From Sulfurimonas sp. HSL-1656 (GTDB lineage: Bacteria; Campylobacterota; Campylobacteria; Campylobacterales; Sulfurimonadaceae), in contig NZ_CP147915.1 in the NCBI RefSeq assembly GCF_039645585.1, positions 1,488,001 through 1,552,000 on the forward strand: a DNA stretch of 64,000 bases. The letters run 5' to 3'. Positions 26,112-33,998 of the stretch are shown in pieces (the first letter of the stretch is position 1; the number at the start of each line of letters is the position of its first letter). The notes under the pieces are model-generated. The model saw only the letters and a list, made by a program, of their open reading frames with translations. It was not told the origin of the DNA and did no database searches. The position numbers were made by a program, and so were the translations under genes.

Positions 26112-26635
26112 TCCTCCTCGACTTCGAGACGAACTCGCACAACGTCCACGACGTCATCGAAGTTGCCGCACTGCGCGTTTCGAAGACTGCGACGGGGTAC
26201 GTCGTCACCGAGACCTTCCACCGCTACTACCTCTCACGCTACCCGGTCAACCCGCACGCCCTCGCCGTCCACAAGCTCTCCCCCTCGCGCCTGATCGCGC
26301 TGCGGGAAGACGCGACGTACCCGGAGCATTTCGACGAGGATCGGGAGTTTGCCGATTTCTGCAATGGCGCGACGACGCTGGTGGCGCACAACATCGCTTT
26401 CGAACTGCGTCATCTCGGCGACATAGTCGCGTTTCAAAACCACTTCTGTACCATGCAGGCGAACAAGCGCATCGTCAACGCCAAAAATGTCAGGGGCGGG
26501 CTGAAAAACCCGAAGCTCGCGGAGACCTGCGCCTTTTACGGCATCGACTTCGACGAGGAGCAGTACCACAGCGCCATCTACGACGTCACGAAGACACTGG
26601 AAATTTTGAACCGCATGGACGGTGCGCTTCGGTGA
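26108..26635 (+). CDS. DEDDh 3'-5' exonuclease family protein
   Basis: 175 residues from a GTG that overlaps the ABC-F stop, implying translational coupling. Exonuclease motifs: ExoI LLDFET, ExoII AHNIAFELRHL (the usual D is E here), ExoIII HSAIYDVTKT. It resembles RNase T/DnaQ-epsilon-like proteins and would remove nucleotides from 3' ends of DNA or RNA. Substitution of the ExoII Asp by Glu may weaken metal binding. Coupling to ABC-F suggests an RNA or ribosome-related role, which is inference. Confidence 0.82.
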   Translation: MILLDFETNSHNVHDVIEVAALRVSKTATGYVVTETFHRYYLSRYPVNPHALAVHKLSPSRLIALREDATYPEHFDEDREFADFCNGATTLVAHNIAFELRHLGDIVAFQNHFCTMQANKRIVNAKNVRGGLKNPKLAETCAFYGIDFDEEQYHSAIYDVTKTLEILNRMDGALR

Positions 26636-26683
26636 GCGCAAGGCTCGTATGAAAGTAAGTCAACGCTAGTAGGAACCTATAGA

Positions 26684-26991
26684 GCTTCGACACGTCGAAG
26701 CGCGTCCAATCAATAGGCAGAGTGTCGTTAAGCGTGCCTTGAAAGCCGCTGTGGAGGCCCAAAGCCGGGAGCAGCGAGCGATTCGCGCAACGACGATTTT
26801 CTTTTGGTTCTTTTCTTTGTAAAAAGAAAAGATAGAGAAGAATGTTTATGCCACTTTTTTAGAAAAAGTAGCGCAAAAAGCGGCCTTTCGCGAATCGCTC
26901 GCCCTTCCCGGCTTTAGGCCTCCAGGGCGGCTTTCAAGGAGCGCTCAAGGCCAAGGCCCGATTTATTTGAATGCGCTTCGGGAACCGAAGC
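26684..26991 (-). repeat. Fold-back repeat copy 3, core inverted
   Basis: 308 bp. The core (arms and central hairpins) is in reverse orientation relative to copies 1, 2, 4-6. The terminal hairpins, however, still read GCTTCGACACGTCGAAGC on the left and GCTTCGGGAACCGAAGC on the right of the plus strand, as in forward copies. The core therefore appears flipped between fixed ends. Confidence 0.85.
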
Positions 26992-27031
26992 TAATGTGAG
27001 AGTAGAAAGTGTGTTTGATTGGGACACGCAG

Positions 27032-27415
27032 CTATTTTTGCTGGCGTGCTGCCCTTCTGGCTGCTTTTTCCGCCGCTTTTGCAGCGCGGAACTCTTCCAT
27101 ATCCATCGCTTTTATCTCTTCGATAATTTCGACAAGCTCCTCCTCCGAAAATACGCCCGGTTTTTTGAAAACGACCGTTTTCTCCTTCATAATCACCGTT
27201 GTCGGCGTGCTTGAGATAAAGAAATGATCTGAAATACTCGTTTCCACCTGGGAGTTGAGCTTGGTGAAGGTGATCTCGGGGTATTTTTCAGACGTCTTTT
27301 CAAAGATAGGGGCGTACTGTGCACACGGAGCACAGAATTGTTGCCAGCAATCTATGGCCACGATCTCGCTGCCGTCGACGGTATTATCGTAATTCTCTTT
27401 TGTCAGTTCGAGCAT
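27032..27415 (-). CDS. Thioredoxin-fold protein with CAPC active site
   Basis: 127 residues, cytoplasmic. Active site C28-A-P-C31 in QQFCAPCAQYAP, cis-Pro segment SSTPTTVIM. CAPC replaces the canonical CGPC and should change the redox potential. After the thioredoxin fold a ~25-residue Ala/Lys/Arg-rich helical tail (EFRAAKAAEKAARRAARQQK) extends the protein. Close paralogue of the thioredoxin at 28982-29362. The rhodanese gene lies upstream on the same strand (28-bp gap) and may be cotranscribed. Confidence 0.85.
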   Translation of the reverse strand: MLELTKENYDNTVDGSEIVAIDCWQQFCAPCAQYAPIFEKTSEKYPEITFTKLNSQVETSISDHFFISSTPTTVIMKEKTVVFKKPGVFSEEELVEIIEEIKAMDMEEFRAAKAAEKAARRAARQQK

Positions 27416-27443
27416 CTATTTTTTCTCCTGCTTTTGCTTTTAC

Positions 27444-27809
27444 TTACTTGACAGTTTCCAGACCCTTGTCGATCCAGCCCCAGTTGATCCCGCCGTCGAG
27501 CTCGTAGACATTTTTGTAGCCGAGTTTGTCGCCCATGATGTCGCAGGCGACTTTCGTCCGGCTCGCATGGGCGCATACCAGGACGAAAGGCTGCTCTTTC
27601 GAGGTCACGACCTTTGAAAAGTCCTCCAGGAACTTGTCGATATCAAAGCTGCCCATCGCGTCAAAAAAGGTGATCTTGTGGCTCCCTTCGATGATGCCGT
27701 CGTACTCCCACTCATCGGCTCTTCTGATGTCGATGACAGTGAAACCTTCCTCCAGCTTCTTCTGGAACTCCTTCGTCGAAAGCGACTTGAACGGCCCGAA
27801 ATCTAGCAT
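27444..27809 (-). CDS. Single-domain rhodanese-like protein
   Basis: 121 residues from the ATG at 27809 (GGAGG upstream; a longer frame is rejected). Rhodanese fold: FTVIDIRRADEWEYDGIIEGSHKITF and active loop C79-AHASRT, with catalytic Cys. It transfers sulfane sulfur in the cytoplasm. Followed on the same strand by the CAPC thioredoxin, which could act as its reductant (inference). Confidence 0.88.
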   Translation of the reverse strand: MLDFGPFKSLSTKEFQKKLEEGFTVIDIRRADEWEYDGIIEGSHKITFFDAMGSFDIDKFLEDFSKVVTSKEQPFVLVCAHASRTKVACDIMGDKLGYKNVYELDGGINWGWIDKGLETVK

Positions 27810-27895
27810 TGTTTTCCCTCCTGATGGCGCTACCCTGCGCCGGGTGTTTTTGAGGGTATATACAAATATCATGCCTGTTTACAAAAATGAAGGGA

Positions 27896-28143
27896 GCTTC
27901 GACACGTCGAAGCGCGTCAAATCGATAGGGAGATAGCCTTGAACAATCTTTTGACACTACTATTTCTAAAAAAGTTACATAAATATTCTTCTCTATCTTT
28001 TCTTTTTACAAAGAAAAGAAACAAAAGAAAATCGTCGTTGCGCGAATCGCACGCCCTTCTCGGCTTTATGCCTTCAGGGCGGCTTTCAAAGCACGCTTAA
28101 CGACCGTTTGCCTATTGATCAATGCGCTTCGATGGATCGAAGC
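27896..28143 (+). repeat. Fold-back repeat copy 4 (left arm partly deleted)
   Basis: 248 bp. The left hairpin, central hairpins and right arm are present; most of the left arm, including the CCCGG/CCGGG hairpin, is missing. The right hairpin is GCTTCGATGGATCGAAGC. Copy 8 has a comparable left-arm loss and the same right hairpin, and both are followed by nearly the same 16-bp spacer and another copy. Confidence 0.82.
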
Positions 28144-28159
28144 TAGTAAAAGAAAGAGA

Positions 28160-28470
28160 GCTTCGACACGTCGAAGCGCATAAATAAAATAGACTCTTGG
28201 GCCTTGAGCGCGATCCTTATAAGCCATCCCGGAGGCATAAAGCCGGGAGGGATGAGCGATTCGCGAAAGGCCGCTTTTTGCGCTACTTTTTCTAAAAAAG
28301 TGGCAAAGAAGAATCCAGTTCATTCTTTTCTTTTTACCAAGAAAAGAACCAAAAGAAAATCGTCGTTGCGCGAATCGCTCGCTGCTCCCGGCTTTGTGCC
28401 TCCGCAGCGGCTTTCAAGGCACGCTTAACGACAGGTCGCCTATTGATTTATGCGCTTCGGGAACCGAAGC
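28160..28470 (+). repeat. Fold-back repeat copy 5 (full length)
   Basis: 311 bp, forward. Ends GCTTCGACACGTCGAAGC and GCTTCGGGAACCGAAGC. The central CTACTTTTTCTAAAAAAGTG hairpin lies near 28283-28303 and the second A/T hairpin near 28324-28349. A good reference copy for alignment. Confidence 0.85.
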
Positions 28471-28500
28471 TAATGTGAGTTATAGAGCAAAGAGAATGCT

Positions 28501-28806
28501 CTACCCCTCTTCATCCACCTCGTAATCGACAACGTGCATCTCTTCCGTCTTGTCTTTGATGAAATTGAGCACTTCCAGGCTCTCCTGCTCGACCTTGTAC
28601 CACATCAGGTGTTCCTTGGTCTTGAACGTCGCGTAGAGACAGAGGTCGTAAGAGTGCGCCCCGTGGTTGAAGTCCATCCCCACCTGCATCGTCTGCAGCC
28701 ACTCCACCTTTTCGGGCAGCGCTTCGAGCATCTCTTTGGCCTTGACCATGTTGGCCATCTTGTTCAGTTCGAGTTTGAACTTATACATTTCAACGTGTAC
28801 TATCAT
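28501..28806 (-). CDS. Dabb (stress-responsive A/B barrel) domain protein
   Basis: 101 residues from the second ATG of a tandem pair. The sequence MIVHVEMYKFKLE, EMLEALPEKVEWLQTMQVGMDFN and YDLCLYATFKTKEHLMWYKV fits the Dabb ferredoxin-like fold. Family members are small dimeric proteins of mostly unknown function. Divergent from the downstream thioredoxin gene; flanked by repeat copies. Confidence 0.82.
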   Translation of the reverse strand: MIVHVEMYKFKLELNKMANMVKAKEMLEALPEKVEWLQTMQVGMDFNHGAHSYDLCLYATFKTKEHLMWYKVEQESLEVLNFIKDKTEEMHVVDYEVDEEG

Positions 28807-28981
28807 CATTCACCCCGTTTAGAAAAAAATATGCTATCAACGAAAAGTCTGCTTTATCCGTTAGCTGCCAGGCGAGTTGCAAAATTTATGCATGAAGCTG
28901 GTTTTGTACAACAAAAACTCCCTCAAAATCACCCCTTGAATCTAATTTGCATAGGGCCATAAAAACAACCAAGGAGAAAGA

Positions 28982-29362
28982 ATGGCACCAGTAGCACTGA
29001 CAGCGGAGAACTTTGACAAAACAATAGCGGACAACGAGATCGTCATCATCGATTTCTGGGCGACATGGTGCGGGCCATGCAAGCAGTACGGCCCCATCTT
29101 TGAACGTGTCGCGGAGAACGTTTCAGACATCACCTTCGCCAAGATCAATACCGACGAGCAGCAGCAACTGGCCGCCCAGTTCCATATCCGTTCCATCCCG
29201 ACGACGGTGGTCATGAAAGACGAGATCATCGTGTTCCAGCAGGAGGGGGTTCTTTTCCACGAGAAGCTGCTGGACATCGCGGAAAAGGCGCAGGCGCTCG
29301 ATATGGACATGGTCCGCGCAAAAATTGCAGAGCAGGAAGCGGCAGCGCAGCAAGAAGGCTGA
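28982..29362 (+). CDS. Thioredoxin (CGPC) with helical C-terminal extension
   Basis: 126 residues. Active site C30-G-P-C33 in FWATWCGPCKQYGP and cis-Pro RSIPTTVVM. The tail after ~105 (DMDMVRAKIAEQEAAAQQEG) is an Ala/Gln-rich helix not found in ordinary ~105-residue thioredoxins, but similar in position to the tail of the CAPC paralogue at 27032-27415. AAGGAGA precedes the ATG. Reduces disulfides in the cytoplasm. A repeat copy begins four bases after its stop. Confidence 0.9.
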   Translation: MAPVALTAENFDKTIADNEIVIIDFWATWCGPCKQYGPIFERVAENVSDITFAKINTDEQQQLAAQFHIRSIPTTVVMKDEIIVFQQEGVLFHEKLLDIAEKAQALDMDMVRAKIAEQEAAAQQEG

Positions 29363-29365
29363 TTA

Positions 29366-29677
29366 GCTTCGACACGTCGAAGCGCATTAATAAAATAGAC
29401 CCTTGGGCCTTGAGCGCGATCCTTATAAGCCATCCCGGAGGCACAAAGCCGGGAGGGGTGAGCGATTCGCGAAAGGCCGCTTTTTGCGCTACTTTTTCTA
29501 AAAAAGTGGCAAAGAACTATTATCTTCATTCTTTTCTTTTTCATAAGAAAAGAACCAAAAGAAAATCGTCGTTGCGCGAATCGCTCACCCTATCTCGGCT
29601 TTATGCCCTCAGAGCGGCTTTCAAGGCACGCTTAACGACCCTGAGCCTATCGATCAATGCGCTTCAGGAACCGAAGC
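29366..29677 (+). repeat. Fold-back repeat copy 6 (full length)
   Basis: 312 bp, forward, starting four bases after the thioredoxin stop. Left GCTTCGACACGTCGAAGC, right GCTTCAGGAACCGAAGC. Confidence 0.85.
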
Positions 29678-29693
29678 TAGTATCAGTAAAAAG

Positions 29694-29730
29694 AGCTTTG
29701 TCGCGACAAAGCGCCTTCATTCAAATAGAA
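29694..29730 (+). repeat. Solo left end of the fold-back repeat
   Basis: A single terminal hairpin GCTTTGTCGCGACAAAGC (identical to the left end of copy 2), followed by a left-end-like GCGC-TTCATTCAAATAGA segment and then unrelated sequence. It is either a truncated copy or a recombination remnant. Confidence 0.65.
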
Positions 29731-29738
29731 ATCTGTTT

Positions 29739-30548
29739 TCATAACGCACTGTCGGAGGGAGGCGAGACCATCCGTTCGACATTGACAGACATATACAGCA
29801 GCTCCACGGGGTCGCCGAACTGCGTGTAGATGGCGACGTCGGCGGCATCCCGTCCGAAGGCGATCGCGATGCGCCCGCCCCACAGGTCATTTTGTGTCGG
29901 GTCGAACGTGTACCACCGGCCGCCTACATAGGCTTCGAACCAGGCGTGAAGGTCCATCGGTTCAAGGGTCTCCAGGTAACCGACAACCATGCGCGCCGGT
30001 ATCGACAGCGCCCGGCAGCAGGCGATGCCCAGGTGGGCCATGTCGCGGCAAACACCGAAGCCGCTCTGGTTGAGCTCGGAGGCGCTGATGATCTGCTGCC
30101 CCATGCCGGGCGCGTACCGGACCGTATTGCGGATATACTCGACAATAGCGGCGCACTGGTCGTAGCCCGCGGCCCGGCCCGCCGTGATCGACCTGGCCAT
30201 TTCCGTAAAACGGTCCGATTCGCAGTAGCGGCTGGGGTAGAGGTAAGGGAGCGTCTCGTCGGGCAGTTGCTGCACTTCGACAAAAGGAGCACCCGGGGCC
30301 ATATCGCAGGCCTCGGCAGTTTCAATGTCGACGGAGGTGTGAACGGTAAAGTAGCCCGACGGTGCGACCAGCCGCTGGCAGAGGTTGCCGAACATATCCG
30401 TAAACTCCATCACCGGCACATTGGGCGACAGAACGTAATGTTCGCTGGCAACCCACTGCTGCCATCCGCTCCGGGGGCGCAGCATCAGCAGAAAAGGTGT
30501 CGGAACCGGAATACTGAATTCAAGAAAACAAGATGCGTGTAACCACAT
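29739..30548 (-). CDS. Transglutaminase-like cysteine peptidase family protein
   Basis: 269 residues, no signal peptide. The N-terminal ~130 residues form a strand-rich domain; the transglutaminase core follows with [20 protein letters not shown] (catalytic Cys), [21 protein letters not shown] (His, Asp). This is the bacterial transglutaminase-like family (often near circularly permuted ATP-grasp proteins), typically of unknown substrate. AAGGATCG precedes the ATG. It stands alone between repeats. Confidence 0.88.
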   Translation of the reverse strand: MWLHASCFLEFSIPVPTPFLLMLRPRSGWQQWVASEHYVLSPNVPVMEFTDMFGNLCQRLVAPSGYFTVHTSVDIETAEACDMAPGAPFVEVQQLPDETLPYLYPSRYCESDRFTEMARSITAGRAAGYDQCAAIVEYIRNTVRYAPGMGQQIISASELNQSGFGVCRDMAHLGIACCRALSIPARMVVGYLETLEPMDLHAWFEAYVGGRWYTFDPTQNDLWGGRIAIAFGRDAADVAIYTQFGDPVELLYMSVNVERMVSPPSDSAL

Positions 30549-30734
30549 GACGATCCTTCACAGTGTGACAAGTAGTGCTGCACCCCTATCCCACAAGATT
30601 TTCATTATAGCGTGTCACATGACATGCGGGACACATTTAAAAGCAGGTGAACGGAGCCTCTTATGGGGATTCATATGAGCATCTATCGGAATAGCGTAGC
30701 CCGGCAAAAAGCCTCTATGCCCTCCCCCATCATA

Positions 30735-31041
30735 GCTTCGACTCGTCGAAGCGCATAAAATCAATAGACAAAGTGTCGTTAAGCGTGCCTTGAAAGCCGC
30801 TGCGGAGGCCCAAAGCCGGGAGCAGCGTGCGATTCGCGCAACGACGATTTTCTTTGGTTTCGTTTCTTTGTAAAAAGAAAGGAAAAGGAAGAACTCTTTG
30901 CCACTTTTTTAGAAAAAGTAGCGCAAAAAGCGGCCTTTCGCGAATCGCTCGCCCTTCCCGGCTTTATGCCTCCAGGGCGGCTTACAAAGAGCGCTCAAGG
31001 CCAACTTCCAATTTGATTGAATGCGCTTCGATTCCCGAAGC
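30735..31041 (-). repeat. Fold-back repeat copy 7, core inverted
   Basis: 307 bp with the core in reverse orientation, as in copy 3. Plus-strand ends: GCTTCGACTCGTCGAAGC on the left and GCTTCGATTCCCGAAGC on the right. The right end reads as the reverse complement of the usual right hairpin. It lies between the transglutaminase start and clpS. The 186 bp before it (30549-30734) contain no gene I can see. Confidence 0.82.
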
Positions 31042-31094
31042 TATTTTAAGGAGATGAAATTCCTTTGCATCTTTTAATATGCTAGACTTCCGCC

Positions 31095-31388
31095 ATGTCA
31101 ACACAACTCGAAAGCAAGACCGAACTCGCCACCAGCGAACCGAAAATGTTCGCCGTTTTCATGCTCAATGACGACTATACGACCTGGGAGTTCTGCATCA
31201 AGATCATCAACACCGTCTTCCACAAAACCATTGCGGAAGCGGACGCCATCACCCATGACATCCACACCAAGGGCAAGGGACTGTGCGGCATCTACACCTA
31301 CGAGATCGCAGAGACAAAGGCTTTCATGGTTCGGGAGCAGGCCCGCAAAGAGGGCTTCCCCATGCGCTGCTCGGTTGAAGAGCAGTAA
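31095..31388 (+). CDS. clpS: ATP-dependent Clp protease adaptor ClpS
   Basis: 97 residues. ClpS signature MLNDDYTTWEFCIKII and H--D-H-KGKGLCGIYTYEIAETKAFMV, with the N-degron pocket residues (N, D, D) and M/V positions in place. It delivers N-degron substrates to ClpA. clpA is not adjacent: an AT-rich island follows on the opposite strand. The N-terminal ~17 residues are the flexible extension. No strong ribosome site is visible. Confidence 0.92.
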   Translation: MSTQLESKTELATSEPKMFAVFMLNDDYTTWEFCIKIINTVFHKTIAEADAITHDIHTKGKGLCGIYTYEIAETKAFMVREQARKEGFPMRCSVEEQ

Positions 31389-31502
31389 CGACACACAATA
31401 CAATTCCAAAATGAATATCTAGGAAAATATTTACATTGTTTGAAAAAAATACAAGAACTAATTCTTTCTATCTTTTAGTCAATCTCGGTAATGACCTCGA
31501 AA

Positions 31503-32813
31503 TCACTTAAGGCCATCAAAATAATTTTGAAGGGTATCACACCATCTTTTTATATAGTCAATACTTACTTTATTCGTATTTACAAGATATGACTTATCTT
31601 TGTACGTATCATATGTCTGTCTTAAAGATTCTATGATCTCTCTGACATTTTGATTGGGTATTTCGTCGAACTCTTTTACTTTACACTCTAAATAATGGCG
31701 GATACAATTATTTCTGCTTAACTCAGTCATTTTATCTGGATCTTTATCATGTAAATATACTATAAACTTTTCTTCTATTTTATCTGTGTCAATATTTTTT
31801 TTGCATACTTTGCAATTGCATATTTTTTCGTAAAATTCTTCTTTTGTTTTTAGTTTATGATTCTTAAGAATGTTGATCATATCAAATGGATTGATTTTCT
31901 GTTTTATTGTGGGAAGATAATATTTATGTGTAGGTTGCGATCCAATAGGATTCAAGCTTCTATGCTCACCATATACTAGATTATGGCAAACTCCGTCTAA
32001 TCCAATATGATATAAAAGCTGTGAAAAATACCCTCCATATAATGAAATAATTTCTTTTTGAGGATTCCGCTCTTTGTAGTGATGTACTAATTTGATCAAT
32101 GACTCTATTTCTTTTCCACTTACGTTTTGTTCATTAAAGTCATTCACCCAAAAGACAAGACCATCAGATTTTGAATATACATCAAGAATCTTTCTTATTA
32201 ATGAATCATTTAAAAGCACTTCTTTAGTAATTAGAAGTACTGCATATATACTTTTGTTATATATGTCTTTTTGTAGAAGACTCTGTTTTATGAAGTCTTC
32301 ATTGACGCCTAGCCAAAAATCTATATTATCTTTTAGTAAAAAATATGGAGCAATAAGGAATTTTGGTGTTTTATTTTTTTTGCTTCGTCTTACTAAAATT
32401 TTTAAATCGTCTTCTAAGTTGTCGAATAAGTAATTTTCTTGGAAACTTAGAACACTGTGGACAAAATTATTTTCTTTTAAAACATTGATATTTGTAGGAT
32501 TTATGGGATTTTTATTATCAAGCAAATTTGAGGGTAACTTATATTCAGAAAGTAAACTTTGGTAAGTCTGTCTCACCCCTTTGCCATCTTTTTTTGCCAA
32601 GTACTCGATGTCCATTTGAAAAGCATATGTTCTTGGATCAATTATGTATTCTTTCTCATGCAAGTCAACATGCAATAGTTCTGCATTATCTCTTGATTGG
32701 TGGCAAATAGTATTGGCATTAAATACTATAGTGGATGCATATTTCTGATACTCTTGAAAATATTTTTTATCAGTCGAAGTTCCATATCTTAATAAATGCT
32801 GGAGAGTACTCAT
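31503..32813 (-). CDS. Putative TIM-barrel protein with CxCxxC site, distant TGT-like
   Basis: 436 residues, the last gene of the AT-rich operon, starting 1 bp after the preceding stop with AAGGAAC upstream. Alternating strand-helix pattern: FLIAPYFLL, YAVLLITKEVLL, DGLVFWVND, EIISLYGGYFSQLLYHIGLDGVCHNLVYGEHRSL. It also has C332-N-C334-K-V-C337 and a later H373 in NNCIRHYLEC. A TIM barrel with a CxCxxC...H zinc site near the end resembles tRNA-guanine transglycosylases and the DNA-modifying relative DpdA. The Cys-His spacing is longer than usual, and no clear catalytic Asp pair could be assigned (D273 in GLDG is a candidate). The relationship is a hypothesis. Confidence 0.72.
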   Translation of the reverse strand: MSTLQHLLRYGTSTDKKYFQEYQKYASTIVFNANTICHQSRDNAELLHVDLHEKEYIIDPRTYAFQMDIEYLAKKDGKGVRQTYQSLLSEYKLPSNLLDNKNPINPTNINVLKENNFVHSVLSFQENYLFDNLEDDLKILVRRSKKNKTPKFLIAPYFLLKDNIDFWLGVNEDFIKQSLLQKDIYNKSIYAVLLITKEVLLNDSLIRKILDVYSKSDGLVFWVNDFNEQNVSGKEIESLIKLVHHYKERNPQKEIISLYGGYFSQLLYHIGLDGVCHNLVYGEHRSLNPIGSQPTHKYYLPTIKQKINPFDMINILKNHKLKTKEEFYEKICNCKVCKKNIDTDKIEEKFIVYLHDKDPDKMTELSRNNCIRHYLECKVKEFDEIPNQNVREIIESLRQTYDTYKDKSYLVNTNKVSIDYIKRWCDTLQNYFDGLK

Positions 32814-32814
32814 T

Positions 32815-33216
32815 CTATAAGTTCCTTTCTTTTTCTTCTAGTTTTTGAAATAAATAATCTCTATAAAATGGAATATGCAGATGACTTTTCTTAGGTTTTA
32901 TTATTTCCTCTAACGAATGTTTTTCATGATCATACATATATAGGCCAATACCTCTATCAGTCAAGGTCTGTAATATTTGATGACTTATATTTCTTTTCGG
33001 GATACATAAATAAGAATAATCTGAAACTATTTGATAGTCAGAAATTTGCTCAAATGCCTTTTGATAATTTTTCAATTTAAATTCAATAGCAATGAGTTTA
33101 TTGTCAGGTCTTTTTAGCACAACATCTATTGAACGAGTAAATATTTTCACTTCGCAATAAATAGAATGCTTCTTGAAAAATGGAAGAACATTTTCAACTA
33201 ATTCTTTTTCTGTCAA
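32815..33216 (-). CDS. Putative PD-(D/E)XK nuclease-fold protein, TTG start
   Basis: 133 residues; the start codon is TTG at 33216, preceded by AGGATGATC, 4 bp after the upstream stop. Core motif: RSIDVVLKR (D31), then LIAIEFKLKNYQKAFEQ with E45-F-K47 and Q57. This gives D-X(13)-E-X-K plus a downstream Gln, as in restriction-endonuclease-like folds. YSYLCIPK and GIGLYMYD fit the following strands. DNA cleavage is likely but unproven; binding to DNA without cleavage is also possible. Middle gene of the operon. Confidence 0.72.
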   Translation of the reverse strand: MTEKELVENVLPFFKKHSIYCEVKIFTRSIDVVLKRPDNKLIAIEFKLKNYQKAFEQISDYQIVSDYSYLCIPKRNISHQILQTLTDRGIGLYMYDHEKHSLEEIIKPKKSHLHIPFYRDYLFQKLEEKERNL

Positions 33217-33220
33217 TAGA

Positions 33221-33721
33221 TCATCCTAATACTTTTTCTTTTATTTTTGAGTTTTTTGTATATTCTGGATACTTTGTATATACAAGCTTTATGAGTTCAT
33301 TCAGATTCATACTATTGTATTCTTTTTTAAATGCGTCCAAAGTTTCCATTTCAAATGGATTTATTCTTTCTTTCTGAAATATCTCTTCATGCACCGTTGT
33401 AATGCCATCTTCTGTAATGCAGTATTCGGTTTCCTTTTCTACCAAATTTTCATCTTCAGAATCAGTCTCATTTTCAATCGTTATCATTCCAAATGTTTTC
33501 AAATTTTTCAAATGTTTATAAAGGTCTTTAGAAAATGGGCCATAATGATGAGCAAAAAAATCAAACAAATTTTTTTCACGAATTTGATTGATCTTATTTT
33601 GACATTCTTTTTCATAAAGAAAAATCATTTTTTGAAGCCTTGTTTTTCCTACGATTTTACCTTGTTCATCGGCATACATAATTAGGAGTAGAACAAGATC
33701 GTTGGATAATTTTTGTTGCAT
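33221..33721 (-). CDS. SocA/YwgA-like (Panacea-type) protein
   Basis: 166 residues, first gene of the AT-rich operon. KTRLQKMIFLYE at 26-37 and FFAHHYGPFSKDLYKHLKNL at 55-74 correspond to the conserved segments of the SocA-like/DUF4065 and YwgA families (K-LQK---Y ... YGP----L). A charged acidic middle and a C-terminal helix follow. Such domains occur as antitoxins or as regulatory parts of defence loci. Role here unknown; it could regulate or neutralise the nuclease-like product downstream (inference). Confidence 0.72.
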   Translation of the reverse strand: MQQKLSNDLVLLLIMYADEQGKIVGKTRLQKMIFLYEKECQNKINQIREKNLFDFFAHHYGPFSKDLYKHLKNLKTFGMITIENETDSEDENLVEKETEYCITEDGITTVHEEIFQKERINPFEMETLDAFKKEYNSMNLNELIKLVYTKYPEYTKNSKIKEKVLG

Positions 33722-33998
33722 AATTACAAACCTAATAACTTGAATTTGAAAAAGTATACTACAACTATAAATTGTATTTGTTTATTTTTAATATTTTTAC
33801 TCCTATCAACAATTGAATATGCTTCAAGCCACAATTTTTTGAGGGAATATACGCTCTCTGTGCCATTGCAACAAGCTTTCATATGGATATACAAAACAAT
33901 ACCTATTTAAAAAAATACAACATGATAAATGCCTCAAAAGCTATACTACTATAGGTAAGGAAGGCTTTTATAGAATAAAAAAAGCATCGCTAACGCCC

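Larger units (their letters stand above)
31440..33960. other. AT-rich island of foreign composition carrying a three-gene operon
   Basis: Base composition falls abruptly from the GC-rich surroundings to roughly 30 % GC after clpS and rises again just before the TauE gene. Codon use in the three enclosed genes is A/T-ending, unlike every neighbour. All three are on the minus strand, with 1-4 bp between them. No integrase, transposase or obvious direct repeat flanks it. The 3' spacer 33722-33998 holds only a doubtful 65-codon frame. Horizontal acquisition is inferred from composition. Confidence 0.8.

Noticed and set aside
33713-33910. 65-codon frame upstream of the AT-rich operon
   Set aside because: AT-rich DNA gives long chance frames; no ribosome site and it overlaps the start of the SocA-like gene.
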